This document shows positions 23,253 to 32,285 of a stretch of DNA of 33,625 nt, one piece after another. The notes below the pieces were generated by a model that was not told the origin of the DNA, did not search any database, and worked only from the letters and a program-made list of their open reading frames with translations. Within the stretch, counting starts at the first letter, position 1; every line of letters begins with the position of its first letter. Source of the stretch: Bacteroides sp. UBA7333 (GTDB lineage: Bacteria; Bacteroidota; Bacteroidia; Bacteroidales; Bacteroidaceae); NCBI GenBank assembly GCA_002471195.1, contig DKPN01000023.1, positions 279 to 33,903 on the forward strand, given 5' to 3'. The position numbers were made by a program, and so were the translations under genes.

Positions 23253-25517
23253 TTATATAGTTTTATAGCTCGTGTCGGGTTCTTCTTGGAATTTACGGCT
23301 TACCTTTATTAAGTTGATAGTATATGCTACTACATTTTGCGCCTCTTGAACCATAGTCAGATAAATCATGCTTACACGAATGCTTCCTTTCTGCCCTTGA
23401 ATACGTTGTAATTCTTGGCGTTTAAGGTGTGATAACTGTGCATTCAATTCATTAGCCAATTTCACTTCATTTGATAAGCCTGTATAATCGTTTGTCTCAA
23501 GTAATATACGGCAATTATGTATCAATGTAGTGATGTTATTGGCTGTATCACCATATTCTCCTTTTTGTATCGCATCCAACGATGAGAAATTATTGTCGAT
23601 ATGCTCTAAGCAAGGCTCGCATAATCTTGAAATACTATATACCAATTCGCTGGCAAAATCATTTCCTTGATAATAATACAATCCCTTTTCCAATACTGTT
23701 TGATTATCCAATTTCGACATAGCAACAGTTCCAGCTCGTTTCATTTGTTTGATCAATTGTTTTTCAAACTTAGTAGAGCCCATTGCACGACGCAATCCTC
23801 TTAGATTTTCGTGTAAGAACGATGTAATGGTGAGATTAAAATTATTTTCTGCATACTCTAACACTTTAACCAATTCTTCTCTTGTGTGTTGACGCATCAA
23901 GTCGAATGTTTCGGCAGAATCGGTACTTTGCATTAACTGTTTCAATGTTTCACTTTTCTCGTCCTTCTTGCTTCTTTTCTTGTAGATAATTTGACTACGG
24001 ATAAGACTAAACACTGCCAAAGCGATTAATACTACAATTGCAATAGTACCTCCGAAATGTATGATTAATGCTACGATAAAACAGATAGTAAATGCCGCTC
24101 CTGCGGTAATAAACCAACCACCGATAACACTTAACACACCGGTAATACGGTAAACAGCTGAATCGCGTCCCCAAGCACGGTCGGCAAGAGATGTACCCAT
24201 TGCCACCATAAAAGTAACATAGGTAGTCGATAATGGAAGTTTCATTGAAGTACCCAATGCGATTAGTAATCCGGCCAAAACAAGATTGACAGAAGCGCGA
24301 ACTAAGTCGAATGCAGCACCATCAGCAATAATGGCTTCGTCTTTGCGGAAGCGTTTGTTGATCCATCCTTTCACGCCTTCAGGAACATTGTTAGTCACTC
24401 CATTGGCTATATTCATGCTGATACGAACAAGTGTGCGTGCTATGGGTGTGCTACCAAATGTTTCTTCTCCTTCGTCTTGTCGAGAAAGATTGACAGAGGT
24501 TTTGATAACATTGTGTGCCTTTTTTGATGTTGACAGTGCAATAACCATCACCACACCCGCACCAAATAAGAAATACCATGGTGTTTTGGCCGATCCTAAT
24601 AATGATGTCATTAAGAATCCGTCAGGACCTACCACTTGTCCGTTTGCCATAAAGTCGGTGTATGATGAGAAACCTGCAAGAGGTACACCGATAAAGTTTA
24701 CAAGGTCATTGCCTGCAAAAGCCATCGCCAATGAGAATGTTCCTAATAGAACGATAACTTTAAAAACATTGATTTTGCACCAATGCAATATTTGCATTAA
24801 AATTGTAAAGAACGCAAGTGATGCCCCTACCAGCATTAAAGTATTGTTTTGCACCCATACCTTATTCTCAGGAGTCATAAAAGCAGTGTCTTTAAAACCT
24901 TTGATCAGCATAAAATATATAATTGCTGTTGCAGCAATACCACCAAATAATCCGATGGTATATTTCATGTGTTTTTTATAATTGAAGGTAAAAATAGTAC
25001 GCGATATCCATTGTACAATCATACCAAAGAAAAAGGCTATGACAACAGACAAAAATATACCCATAATCACTGATAAGGCCTTATCTGTATTAATAAGATC
25101 ACTCAGATTGAGGGCATCGTTCATATTTACTTTCACCAATGCCAATGCTAATGTACCTCCTAGCAACTCGAATACAAGCGAAACTGTAGTCGATGTAGGC
25201 ATCCCCATTGAATTGAAAACGTCGAGTAATACGACATCTGTAAGCATAACTGCCAGCAGTATGCACATAATTTCGGCAAAATAGAAGTGCTCGGGTTGGT
25301 ATATACCATGTCGTGCTATGTCCATCATACCATTTGATAGCGATGCACCAACAAAAACACCAATTCCGGCAATAATTAAGATCATGCGGAACGATGCTGA
25401 TTTTGCACCTACTGCTGAATTTAAGAAATTAACGGCATCATTACTTACACCAACTACTAAGTCGAAGATGGCCAACGCAAATAGAAAGATAACAATGCAA
25501 AGATAAATAGTCTCCAT
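23253..25517 (-). CDS. PiT-family phosphate transporter with PhoU-like C-terminal region
   Basis: This inner-membrane inorganic phosphate permease has 754 residues. It carries the two PiT/PHO4 signatures: GVSNDAVNFLNSA (23-35) and FAGNDLVNFIGVPLAG (about 267-282). It has many TM helices over residues 1-510. Beyond a basic stretch (IIYKKRSKKDEKS) the last 230 residues are hydrophilic and helical, like a PhoU domain (TREELVKVLEYAENNF; LRGLRRAMGSTKFEKQLIKQMKR). Many Bacteroidales PiT proteins carry such an extension; simple PiT proteins are about 400-500 residues. It lies 66 bases downstream of ppk on the same strand, with no terminator or clear promoter between, so it is likely cotranscribed with polyphosphate kinase. 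Confidence 0.92.
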   Translation of the reverse strand: METIYLCIVIFLFALAIFDLVVGVSNDAVNFLNSAVGAKSASFRMILIIAGIGVFVGASLSNGMMDIARHGIYQPEHFYFAEIMCILLAVMLTDVVLLDVFNSMGMPTSTTVSLVFELLGGTLALALVKVNMNDALNLSDLINTDKALSVIMGIFLSVVIAFFFGMIVQWISRTIFTFNYKKHMKYTIGLFGGIAATAIIYFMLIKGFKDTAFMTPENKVWVQNNTLMLVGASLAFFTILMQILHWCKINVFKVIVLLGTFSLAMAFAGNDLVNFIGVPLAGFSSYTDFMANGQVVGPDGFLMTSLLGSAKTPWYFLFGAGVVMVIALSTSKKAHNVIKTSVNLSRQDEGEETFGSTPIARTLVRISMNIANGVTNNVPEGVKGWINKRFRKDEAIIADGAAFDLVRASVNLVLAGLLIALGTSMKLPLSTTYVTFMVAMGTSLADRAWGRDSAVYRITGVLSVIGGWFITAGAAFTICFIVALIIHFGGTIAIVVLIALAVFSLIRSQIIYKKRSKKDEKSETLKQLMQSTDSAETFDLMRQHTREELVKVLEYAENNFNLTITSFLHENLRGLRRAMGSTKFEKQLIKQMKRAGTVAMSKLDNQTVLEKGLYYYQGNDFASELVYSISRLCEPCLEHIDNNFSSLDAIQKGEYGDTANNITTLIHNCRILLETNDYTGLSNEVKLANELNAQLSHLKRQELQRIQGQKGSIRVSMIYLTMVQEAQNVVAYTINLIKVSRKFQEEPDTSYKTI

Positions 25518-25583
25518 AAAATGTTTTGTGTAATATTCAATGCAAATAACTTATTATTTTATTGCAGTTGAATGTCATACATG

Positions 25584-27659
25584 TTACAAAGATGTTTCAT
25601 TCTTCTTTTTTAAGTAATTATAGAAAGTATATTGCGATCTTACTTTCTCATTCTTCTTTTTAGGTTTATACAGATTGTTGAGTTGGTCATCAACAAAACA
25701 GCCTTTTTCATTATCTCTCAACTGAATGGTGAGCATGTCAATCATTTCTTGTTTAATGTCGGGGTCGAGAATAGGCGTGATAGCTTCAATTCTGCGATAT
25801 AAATTGCGTCTCATCCAATCGGGCGAACCACAATATACTTTGGGTTGTCCATCATTTTCGAAGTACCATATGCGTGCATGCTCAAGGAAACTATCGACAA
25901 TTCGAGTCACTTTTATGTTTTTGCTATAGCTTTGTCCCGGAATAAGACAACATATGCCACGCACAATTAAATCGATTTTCACACCTTTTTCGGAAGCTTC
26001 GTAAAGACGATCTATCATGATAGGGTCTTGCAGCGCATTCATTTTCAGTATTATCCTTCCGTTTTTTCCCTTTTGCGCCAATTCTATTTCTCGATCAATC
26101 AATTTATTTAATTCAGGAATTAAATTAAAACGTGCTACTAGCAGCGATTTAAATTTAGGATCTTCTTTTCCGCGTAACGTCTTGAAAAGTGTATACAGAT
26201 CGTGCGTGATTTTATGGTTGCAAGTGAAAAGCCCACAGTCGGCATAGATTGCAGCCGTTTTCTCATTAAAATTCCCTGTACCGATATAAGCTATATCTTC
26301 ATATTTGTCGTTTATGTCATCGCGACGGCGTATTAATGCAACTTTTGCATGTACCTTCAAGCCTTTCAGACTATATATAATTTTAATACCTGCAGTTTGC
26401 ATCATTTCGGCAGTTGCCAAATTATTTTCTTCATCGAAACGTGCTTTCAACTCTACAAATACCGTCACTTTCTTTCCATTTTGTGCCGCTGCTATTAAAG
26501 TATTAATCACAGCAGAGTTTTCGGCCACACGATACTGCGTAATAAGAATTTCTTTTGTATGAATATCGTGAACAGCTTCGTATAAGAAATGTATGAAATG
26601 CTCAAATGAGTGATATGGATAATGTAAAATCAAGTCTTTTTGCTTTACATAATCAAAAATAGAACTTTTACTGTTGAGGCAGTTGAGTTTCATTGGTTTG
26701 GGTTTCTCAAAAGGATGAATCGATTTGTTGGGGTTGGGCAATAAACGTAAATCTTCAAGATTTAAGTGTTTGTCGCCCGGAACCAACTCATTGCGGTTAA
26801 TTTGAAATGAGTCGACAAGGAAATCCAAGAAATCGAGCGGCATCGATCGGTCGTATACAAAACGACAAACAGCTCCAATCTTACGTTTCTTTATCTTTTT
26901 TTTAACCTGCTCTACAAACTCCGATGCATTGACCGTATCTTCAATCATGATATCAGCATCGCGCGATATTTTTATGCAATAGCTAGCGTCTACATCGTAT
27001 CCTGGGAAAATTAATCCTATATTGGCTTTAATAATATCTTCGATATACATAATATAATAATAGCCATCGTGCTTGGGCAATTCTATAAAACGGGGTACTT
27101 TGCTATAGGGTAGCTTCATTACAAAATACTGTATGTGGTTGGGGTCGTTTACCGATGTGTTATGTCGGAATAGGCGCACCGCTAAATAAAGTCGATTGTC
27201 GCGTAAAAAAGATACAATATTATCTTTCGATACGGGTACGGGTTGTAGAAAAGGAAATATCTCTTCCTTAAAAAAGTTTCTTATATATTCATGATGAAAA
27301 GAGGCTACATGGTGTCCTTGATAAAATATGATATGATTTTTTTTTAATTCGGGCAGTATTTGTCCTTCAAAAATTTTAATACGATCTTCCAATTGGCGAT
27401 TCACCTCTTTATTGATCTCTTCCAGCAGTTGAATCGCAGTTTGTATCGATTCACCATCTTCGCGCGTTGCTCCCGATGCTACCGCTTTATGATCGGCCAC
27501 TCTTATCTTATAAAACTCTTCGAGATTGGATGAATATATTGAGATAAAATTAATGCGTTCGTATAAAGGCAACTTATTGTCTTTAGCTTCGAGCAAGACG
27601 CGATAATTGAAGGATAGCCAACTAATATCTCGTTTAAAGTATTGATATTTGTTTTCCAT
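25584..27659 (-). CDS. ppk1: Polyphosphate kinase 1
   Basis: PPK1 reversibly transfers the gamma-phosphate of ATP onto polyphosphate. The 691 residues match the family length. Visible marks are the N-terminal segment RDISWLSFNYRVLLEA and SNLEEFYKIRVAD, the C1 domain with YHSFEHFIHFLYEAVHD, ITQYRVAENSAVINTLIAAAQNGKKVTVFVELKARFDEE-type strands, the autophosphorylated histidine in GLKVHAKVAL (His437), and the second active-site histidine in SFLEHARIWYF (His594). YIGTGNFNEKTA and GSPDWMRRNLYRRIE are also typical. It is the first gene of a probable ppk-PiT operon, so phosphate uptake and storage would be expressed together. Confidence 0.95.
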   Translation of the reverse strand: MENKYQYFKRDISWLSFNYRVLLEAKDNKLPLYERINFISIYSSNLEEFYKIRVADHKAVASGATREDGESIQTAIQLLEEINKEVNRQLEDRIKIFEGQILPELKKNHIIFYQGHHVASFHHEYIRNFFKEEIFPFLQPVPVSKDNIVSFLRDNRLYLAVRLFRHNTSVNDPNHIQYFVMKLPYSKVPRFIELPKHDGYYYIMYIEDIIKANIGLIFPGYDVDASYCIKISRDADIMIEDTVNASEFVEQVKKKIKKRKIGAVCRFVYDRSMPLDFLDFLVDSFQINRNELVPGDKHLNLEDLRLLPNPNKSIHPFEKPKPMKLNCLNSKSSIFDYVKQKDLILHYPYHSFEHFIHFLYEAVHDIHTKEILITQYRVAENSAVINTLIAAAQNGKKVTVFVELKARFDEENNLATAEMMQTAGIKIIYSLKGLKVHAKVALIRRRDDINDKYEDIAYIGTGNFNEKTAAIYADCGLFTCNHKITHDLYTLFKTLRGKEDPKFKSLLVARFNLIPELNKLIDREIELAQKGKNGRIILKMNALQDPIMIDRLYEASEKGVKIDLIVRGICCLIPGQSYSKNIKVTRIVDSFLEHARIWYFENDGQPKVYCGSPDWMRRNLYRRIEAITPILDPDIKQEMIDMLTIQLRDNEKGCFVDDQLNNLYKPKKKNEKVRSQYTFYNYLKKKNETSL

Positions 27660-27675
27660 GATGATCAGATTTTCT

Positions 27676-27707
27676 CAAATATAAATACCTTTGCGTATAT
27701 AAACAAA
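27676..27707 (-). promoter_or_regulatory. Consensus promoter of ppk1
   Basis: On the minus strand TTTG (27707-27704), exactly 20 bases, then TATATTTG (27683-27676) match both elements of the Bacteroides promoter without a mismatch. The ATG is 16 bases after the -7 element, so the leader is nearly absent. Confidence 0.65.
27686..27693 (+). promoter_or_regulatory. -7 element of the YfcE-like gene, inside the ppk promoter
   Basis: TACCTTTG matches TAnnTTTG on the plus strand, 18 bases before the ATG. It lies between the -33 and -7 elements of the opposing ppk promoter, so the two promoters would compete. No good plus-strand -33 element is seen. Confidence 0.4.
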
Positions 27708-27711
27708 TAAA

Positions 27712-28203
27712 ATGATTAAAATTGGTATACTCTCAGATACACATGCATTCTGGGACGATAAATATTTAAAATATTTTGAAGCGTGCGATGAGATTTGGCA
27801 TGTAGGCGATATTGGTTCGATGGAAATTATTGAACGTTTGGCACAGTATAAACCGATAAGAGCAGTATATGGAAATATTGACGGGCAAGATATTCGTAAA
27901 ATATATCCTTTGATCAACCGATTTACAGTAGACAATACCGAAGTCTTGATGAAGCATATTGGTGGTTATCCCGGCAATTACGATCCTTCTATTCGTGGTA
28001 GTTTGATGGTACGTCCTCCTCAATTATTTATTAGTGGTCATTCTCATATTTTAAAAGTGAAGTACGACAAAACTCTGAATATGCTTCACATCAATCCCGG
28101 TGCAGCCGGCAAACAGGGTTTTCATAAAACACGCACCATGATTCGTTTGACGATTGATAATGGCAGCTTTAAAGATTTGGAAGTAATAGAATTGGCCGAT
28201 TAA
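27712..28203 (+). CDS. YfcE/MJ0936-family metallophosphoesterase
   Basis: The 163-residue protein is a small cytoplasmic calcineurin-like phosphodiesterase. All metal-binding blocks are present in order: ILSDTH (Asp9, His11), HVGDIG (Asp33), VYGNIDG (Asn55), KHIGGYPG, and GHSHI near residues 109-113, followed by NPGAAG. Relatives hydrolyse artificial phosphodiesters with Mn, and their natural substrate is unsettled. It is divergent from ppk with only 52 bases between them, which hints at but does not prove shared control. Confidence 0.9.
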   Translation: MIKIGILSDTHAFWDDKYLKYFEACDEIWHVGDIGSMEIIERLAQYKPIRAVYGNIDGQDIRKIYPLINRFTVDNTEVLMKHIGGYPGNYDPSIRGSLMVRPPQLFISGHSHILKVKYDKTLNMLHINPGAAGKQGFHKTRTMIRLTIDNGSFKDLEVIELAD

Positions 28204-28229
28204 TGCTCTTCTTTATCTACTTTCGCATT

Positions 28230-28272
28230 AATAAATCCTCTTGATCCCGATGATTTATTCGGTTTATTTTTG
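28230..28272 (+). promoter_or_regulatory. Candidate promoter of rfbA-rfbB with flanking dyad
   Basis: TTG at 28241-28243, 21 bases, then TATTTTTG at 28265-28272 fit the Bacteroides pattern, about 60 bases before rfbA. An 8-bp inverted repeat, AATAAATC (28230-28237) and GATTTATT (28252-28259), brackets the -33 element. It could be an operator or a weak terminator of the preceding gene. Confidence 0.45.
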
Positions 28273-28332
28273 TTGTTTCAATTTAGTTTCCGTTCTTTGT
28301 GTGGAATTTTCTAAAACTGTACAACGTTTTAT

Positions 28333-29205
28333 ATGAAAGGTATTATTCTTGCGGGTGGTAGTGCTACGCGCCTCTATCCATTATCAAAAGCATTGTCAAA
28401 ACAGATGATGCCTGTTTATGATAAGCCCATGATATACTATCCATTATCGACTTTGATGTTGGCCGGTATAAAAGAAGTGCTTATTATTTCTACTCCACGA
28501 GATCTTCCGATGTTTGAAGAATTGTTGGGCACAGGCGAAATGCTGGGCATGTCTTTTCAGTATCAAGTTCAAGAAATACCTAACGGGTTGGCACAAGCAT
28601 TTGTGTTGGGAGCCGATTTTTTGGCAGGCGATTCTGCCTGTTTAATTTTAGGCGATAATCTGTTTTACGGGCAAGGTTTCACGCCTATGCTTCATCAAGC
28701 AGTGCGTCGTTGCAATGCCGGTGGTGCAAGTATATTCGGATATTTTGTAAAAGATCCTCGTGCCTATGGTGTAGTCGATTTTGATGAAGATGGTAAAGTG
28801 TTATCTATCGAAGAAAAACCGACGAATCCTAAAAGTCATTATGCAGTACCCGGATTGTATTTTTACGATGCCACAGTTGTAGAAAAAGCAAAATCTTTAA
28901 AACCATCTCTTCGTGGTGAATATGAAATAACCGATTTAAATAAACTGTATTTAGCAGACGGAAAATTAAATGTCGAATTATTCGGTCGTGGATTTGCATG
29001 GCTCGATACCGGCAATTGCGATAGTCTGCTAGAAGCTTCTAATTTTGTGGCTACCATTCAAAATAGACAAGGCTTTTATGTGAGTTGTATCGAAGAAATA
29101 GCTTGGCGCAATGGCTGGATTTCATCAGAACAATTAAAAGAACTTGGTATGGCACAAAGTAAAACTGCTTACGGACAGTATTTAATCGACTTAATTCAAT
29201 CTTAA
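28333..29205 (+). CDS. rfbA: Glucose-1-phosphate thymidylyltransferase
   Basis: RfbA makes dTDP-glucose from dTTP and glucose-1-phosphate, the first step to dTDP-rhamnose and related sugars of surface polysaccharides. The 290 residues are the normal length. Marks include the nucleotide-binding loop LAGGSATRLYPLSKALSKQM (the fourth loop residue is Ala where Gly is more common), PVYDKPMIYYPLS, PNGLAQAF, LILGDNLFYG (metal-binding Asp), EEKPTNPKSHYAVPGLYFYD and FAWLDTGNCDSLLEASNF. It is cytoplasmic and lies 21 bases before rfbB. rfbC and rfbD do not follow, so the later steps must be encoded elsewhere or the product is another dTDP-sugar. Confidence 0.95.
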   Translation: MKGIILAGGSATRLYPLSKALSKQMMPVYDKPMIYYPLSTLMLAGIKEVLIISTPRDLPMFEELLGTGEMLGMSFQYQVQEIPNGLAQAFVLGADFLAGDSACLILGDNLFYGQGFTPMLHQAVRRCNAGGASIFGYFVKDPRAYGVVDFDEDGKVLSIEEKPTNPKSHYAVPGLYFYDATVVEKAKSLKPSLRGEYEITDLNKLYLADGKLNVELFGRGFAWLDTGNCDSLLEASNFVATIQNRQGFYVSCIEEIAWRNGWISSEQLKELGMAQSKTAYGQYLIDLIQS

Positions 29206-29226
29206 GACATTAGTGATAATTAAAAT

Positions 29227-30366
29227 ATGAAAACTTATCTTGTAACGGGTGCCGCTGGATTTATTGGTGCTAACTATTTAAAATATTTGCTTGGCAAATA
29301 TGATGATATTCGTGTGGTTGTATTAGATGCATTGACTTATGCCGGAAATTTAGGTACTATTGCCAAGGATATAGATAACGAGCGTTGCCATTTCTTTAAA
29401 GGAAACATTGGCGACTCTGAACTTCTCGATCGATTGTTTGGTGAATATAAATTCGATTATATCGTCAATTTTGCTGCCGAAAGTCATGTCGATAGAAGTA
29501 TCGAAGACCCACAACTGTTTTTGATGACAAATATATTGGGTACACAAAATCTATTGAATGCAGCTCGTCGTGCATGGGTCACCGGAAAAGATGAAGCCGG
29601 CTATCCAATGTGGCGCAAGGGTGTACGTTTTCATCAGGTGTCTACCGACGAAGTCTATGGGTCATTGGGTGAAGATGGCTTTTTTACCGAAGCAACACCG
29701 CTTTGTCCGCATAGCCCTTATAGTGCATCAAAAGCTAGTGCCGATATGATAGTAATGGCCTATTTCGATACCTATAAAATGCCTGCAACCATCACTCGCT
29801 GTTCAAACAATTATGGTCCTTATCATTTTCCCGAGAAACTAATTCCTTTGATTATTAAAAATATTCTTGAAGGAAAAAAACTTCCGGTTTATGGCGATGG
29901 AAGCAATGTGCGCGATTGGTTGTATGTAGAAGATCATTGCAAAGCCATCGACTTGGTGGTGACCAAAGGTATTAATGGCGAGGTATACAATGTTGGTGGT
30001 CATAATGAGAAAACCAATCTCGAAATTGTAAAAACAATTATTGCGCATATACATCAATCGATGATAGAACATCCTGAGTATAGATCTCTATTGAAGACCA
30101 AAGAAAAAGATGCAGATGGATTGCCGGCCATTGATTGGATAAACGATGGTTTAATCAATTTTGTAAAAGACAGATTAGGCCACGATCAACGCTATGCTAT
30201 CGATCCTACCAAAATAACCGAAACATTAGGGTGGGAGCCCGAAACACGTTTCGAAGAGGGCATTGTAACTACTATCGATTGGTATTTGAAACATCAAGAT
30301 TGGGTAAATCAAGTAACCAGCGGCGATTATCAATCTTATTACGATAAAATGTACTTAAAACGATAA
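29227..30366 (+). CDS. rfbB: dTDP-glucose 4,6-dehydratase
   Basis: RfbB converts dTDP-glucose to dTDP-4-keto-6-deoxyglucose. It is an extended short-chain dehydrogenase with NAD loop TGAAGFIG (7-14), NFAAESHVDRSI, the active-site segment VSTDEVYGSLG (Thr, Asp and Glu), and YSASKASAD with the catalytic Tyr-x3-Lys. NNYGPYHFPEKLIPL and GDGSNVRDWLYVEDHC bind the sugar nucleotide. At 379 residues it is a little longer than the usual 340-360; the extra length includes a loop around TGKDEAGYPMWRKGVRFHQ. It is the second and last gene of the operon, closed immediately by a very strong terminator. Confidence 0.95.
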   Translation: MKTYLVTGAAGFIGANYLKYLLGKYDDIRVVVLDALTYAGNLGTIAKDIDNERCHFFKGNIGDSELLDRLFGEYKFDYIVNFAAESHVDRSIEDPQLFLMTNILGTQNLLNAARRAWVTGKDEAGYPMWRKGVRFHQVSTDEVYGSLGEDGFFTEATPLCPHSPYSASKASADMIVMAYFDTYKMPATITRCSNNYGPYHFPEKLIPLIIKNILEGKKLPVYGDGSNVRDWLYVEDHCKAIDLVVTKGINGEVYNVGGHNEKTNLEIVKTIIAHIHQSMIEHPEYRSLLKTKEKDADGLPAIDWINDGLINFVKDRLGHDQRYAIDPTKITETLGWEPETRFEEGIVTTIDWYLKHQDWVNQVTSGDYQSYYDKMYLKR

Positions 30367-30416
30367 AAACAATAAATGCTTAATTTCAATCTCGAAATTA
30401 AGCATTTATTGTTTTT
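30365..30416. terminator. Terminator with perfect 23-bp stem after rfbB
   Basis: Positions 30365-30387 are perfectly complementary to 30394-30416, with loop AATCTC. The stem begins AAAAAC and ends GTTTTT. It sits right at the rfbB stop and marks the definite end of the rfbAB operon. Confidence 0.93.
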
Positions 30417-30711
30417 ACCTTCTTCATCACCTATTGCTTGTTATCAATCAATCATCATTGATAGATAATTACATTTTATCATTAAAACTGTAACTATGTA
30501 CAACTTAAAGATTAACAATCTATAATATAAAACGTAGCTATTATTATCTGTATCACGTTCGAATGAGTTTTTCTGCATGGCGGCTTACATTTGTGAATAA
30601 GGTCAGTCACAAAATCAAAATGGTTATTTACTAAATTTATATTGCCTAAACATCGACCTGATGTCAACATAAGTATTATTTTTGTATATAAGAACCTATA
30701 ATTCATTATAT
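30417..30711. other. Non-coding region upstream of the glycosidase gene
   Basis: I see no gene in this roughly 300-base stretch. It holds a dyad TTTGTGA (30590-30596) / TCACAAA (30607-30613) with a 10-base centre, and a -7 element TATTTTTG at 30677-30684, which places a transcript start about 20 bases before the ATG at 30712. The dyad resembles a CRP-type site but has a wider centre than the usual six bases. Confidence 0.4.
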
Positions 30712-32271
30712 ATGAAATTACAAGCCATCTTAAAATACTTTTCGTTGTTATTCATACTATTATATTCATTTCATGTAAATGCCCAAACATCTTGGCGATA
30801 CGAACCATTTGTTGTTCCTGATAGCTCATTGTATGATATTTCAAAACTACCCCAACCTTATAGCGATGACTATCCTCAATTTCGAGAATTGTATGAAGAG
30901 GCATGGAAGTTGGCATTTAATCATATATCTTATCGTGAAGGGATGCCGCACACTCCATTTATAGATGAGGCTTTTTGTGCTGTGAACGATTGGATTTGGG
31001 ATACTCAGTTTATGCTGTTGTACTGGCGATATGCTCACAATATGGGTCAATGGATTCTGACCAACAAAAATTTTTATGCACCCATACATGATAGAGCCGA
31101 AACTTCGGGCAGTATACATATATTCGACAATCCGCCACTTTTTGCATGGAGTGAGTTTTTGTATAATAAAATGGATGGCAATAATGCACATTTGAAACAG
31201 CTTTTAGAGAAAGATCAATATCTTCAACGTCATTATCACTGGCTAGACACGGTGCAGCCCAATTTTTGGATACCTATGTGGGGGAGTATATATACAAAGA
31301 TCAAGAAGGTTGATAATGGTTATCTTTGGGAAGGTGGACGAAGCGGTATGGACAATACCCCACGCGGACGCACCTATGCACCAGTAAAAGAAGACAGACC
31401 CAATAATCCTAATATGTTGTGGGTAGATGCCATAGCTCAACAGGCTTTATCGTGCGATTACATTTCTCAAATGTTTGAAAAATCAGGAAAGAAAAAGGAG
31501 GCAAAACTATGGCGCGCCAAAAAAGATTCTATAGGAAATATTATTAACACCTTCTATTGGGATGAAGAAGACCAGTTTTACTACGATATCGACCAGCGTG
31601 ACTACTCATTTATAAAGGTACCAACTCCAGCCTCTTATTGGGTTATGTTGGCTGGGCTAGTTCCATCTGATAGGGTAGAGCCTATGGTTGAAAAAACAAT
31701 GTCGGCCCATTGGTTTGGAGGTGACGTACCATTTCGAACACTAATCCCATCCGATCCTAATTTTTCGGAGGATGGTGATTACTGGCGAGGAGCTATGTGG
31801 CTACCTACCACCTATATGAGTGTGAAAGCTCTCAATAGATATGGGTATCATGATTTAGCGCATGAAGTGGCAGTAAAAACTATTCAGCATCAACTCAAAA
31901 CTTATCAAGAATATTCTCCTCACACCATTTGGGAATGTTATTCTCCAACAGAGCCCAAACCATCTTATAGACACGATATCAATGAGCATGCTCGTCCCGA
32001 CTTTTGTGGTTGGTCTGCTTTGGGACCTATATCACTTTTTATTGAAAATGTATTGGGCTTTTATGATATAGATGCGCAATCGAAGATAATTCATTGGAAC
32101 CGAGTCTTAGAAAAACCTCATGGCATAGATAATTTATGCTTTGGAGATATTGTAACAAGTATCAAATGGGATGGCAAAAGAGTTATTACTCATACAAATA
32201 AACCTTATACACTTGTTGTTAATGGCAAAAAAATGAAGGTAAAGCCATTTGGAAAAGTAAATACTGACTGA
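30712..32271 (+). CDS. Secreted GH63/trehalase-like glycoside hydrolase
   Basis: From the ATG at 30712 this is 519 residues with a signal peptide (about 1-24, ending HVNA before Q25). A TTG at 30682 lies inside the promoter and is rejected. The rest is an (alpha/alpha)6-barrel with GH63-type marks: NDWIWDTQFML (about 92-102), EGGRSGMDNTPRG (207-219, the position of the catalytic aspartate in GH63), GDYWRGAMWLPTTYMS (355-370), and HTIWECYSPTEP with a likely catalytic Glu, then CGWSALGP. GH63 and related enzymes act on alpha-glucosides or alpha-mannosides. The exact substrate and family (GH63 versus GH37-like) cannot be decided by eye. It is monocistronic with no SusCD beside it. Confidence 0.82.
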   Translation: MKLQAILKYFSLLFILLYSFHVNAQTSWRYEPFVVPDSSLYDISKLPQPYSDDYPQFRELYEEAWKLAFNHISYREGMPHTPFIDEAFCAVNDWIWDTQFMLLYWRYAHNMGQWILTNKNFYAPIHDRAETSGSIHIFDNPPLFAWSEFLYNKMDGNNAHLKQLLEKDQYLQRHYHWLDTVQPNFWIPMWGSIYTKIKKVDNGYLWEGGRSGMDNTPRGRTYAPVKEDRPNNPNMLWVDAIAQQALSCDYISQMFEKSGKKKEAKLWRAKKDSIGNIINTFYWDEEDQFYYDIDQRDYSFIKVPTPASYWVMLAGLVPSDRVEPMVEKTMSAHWFGGDVPFRTLIPSDPNFSEDGDYWRGAMWLPTTYMSVKALNRYGYHDLAHEVAVKTIQHQLKTYQEYSPHTIWECYSPTEPKPSYRHDINEHARPDFCGWSALGPISLFIENVLGFYDIDAQSKIIHWNRVLEKPHGIDNLCFGDIVTSIKWDGKRVITHTNKPYTLVVNGKKMKVKPFGKVNTD

Positions 32272-32285
32272 ATAGTACATAATGT

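Noticed and set aside
24286..24981. 231-codon open frame on the plus strand opposite the PiT gene
   Set aside because: It is antisense to a well-supported membrane transporter, has no recognisable domain, and similar frames lie opposite other genes of the window.
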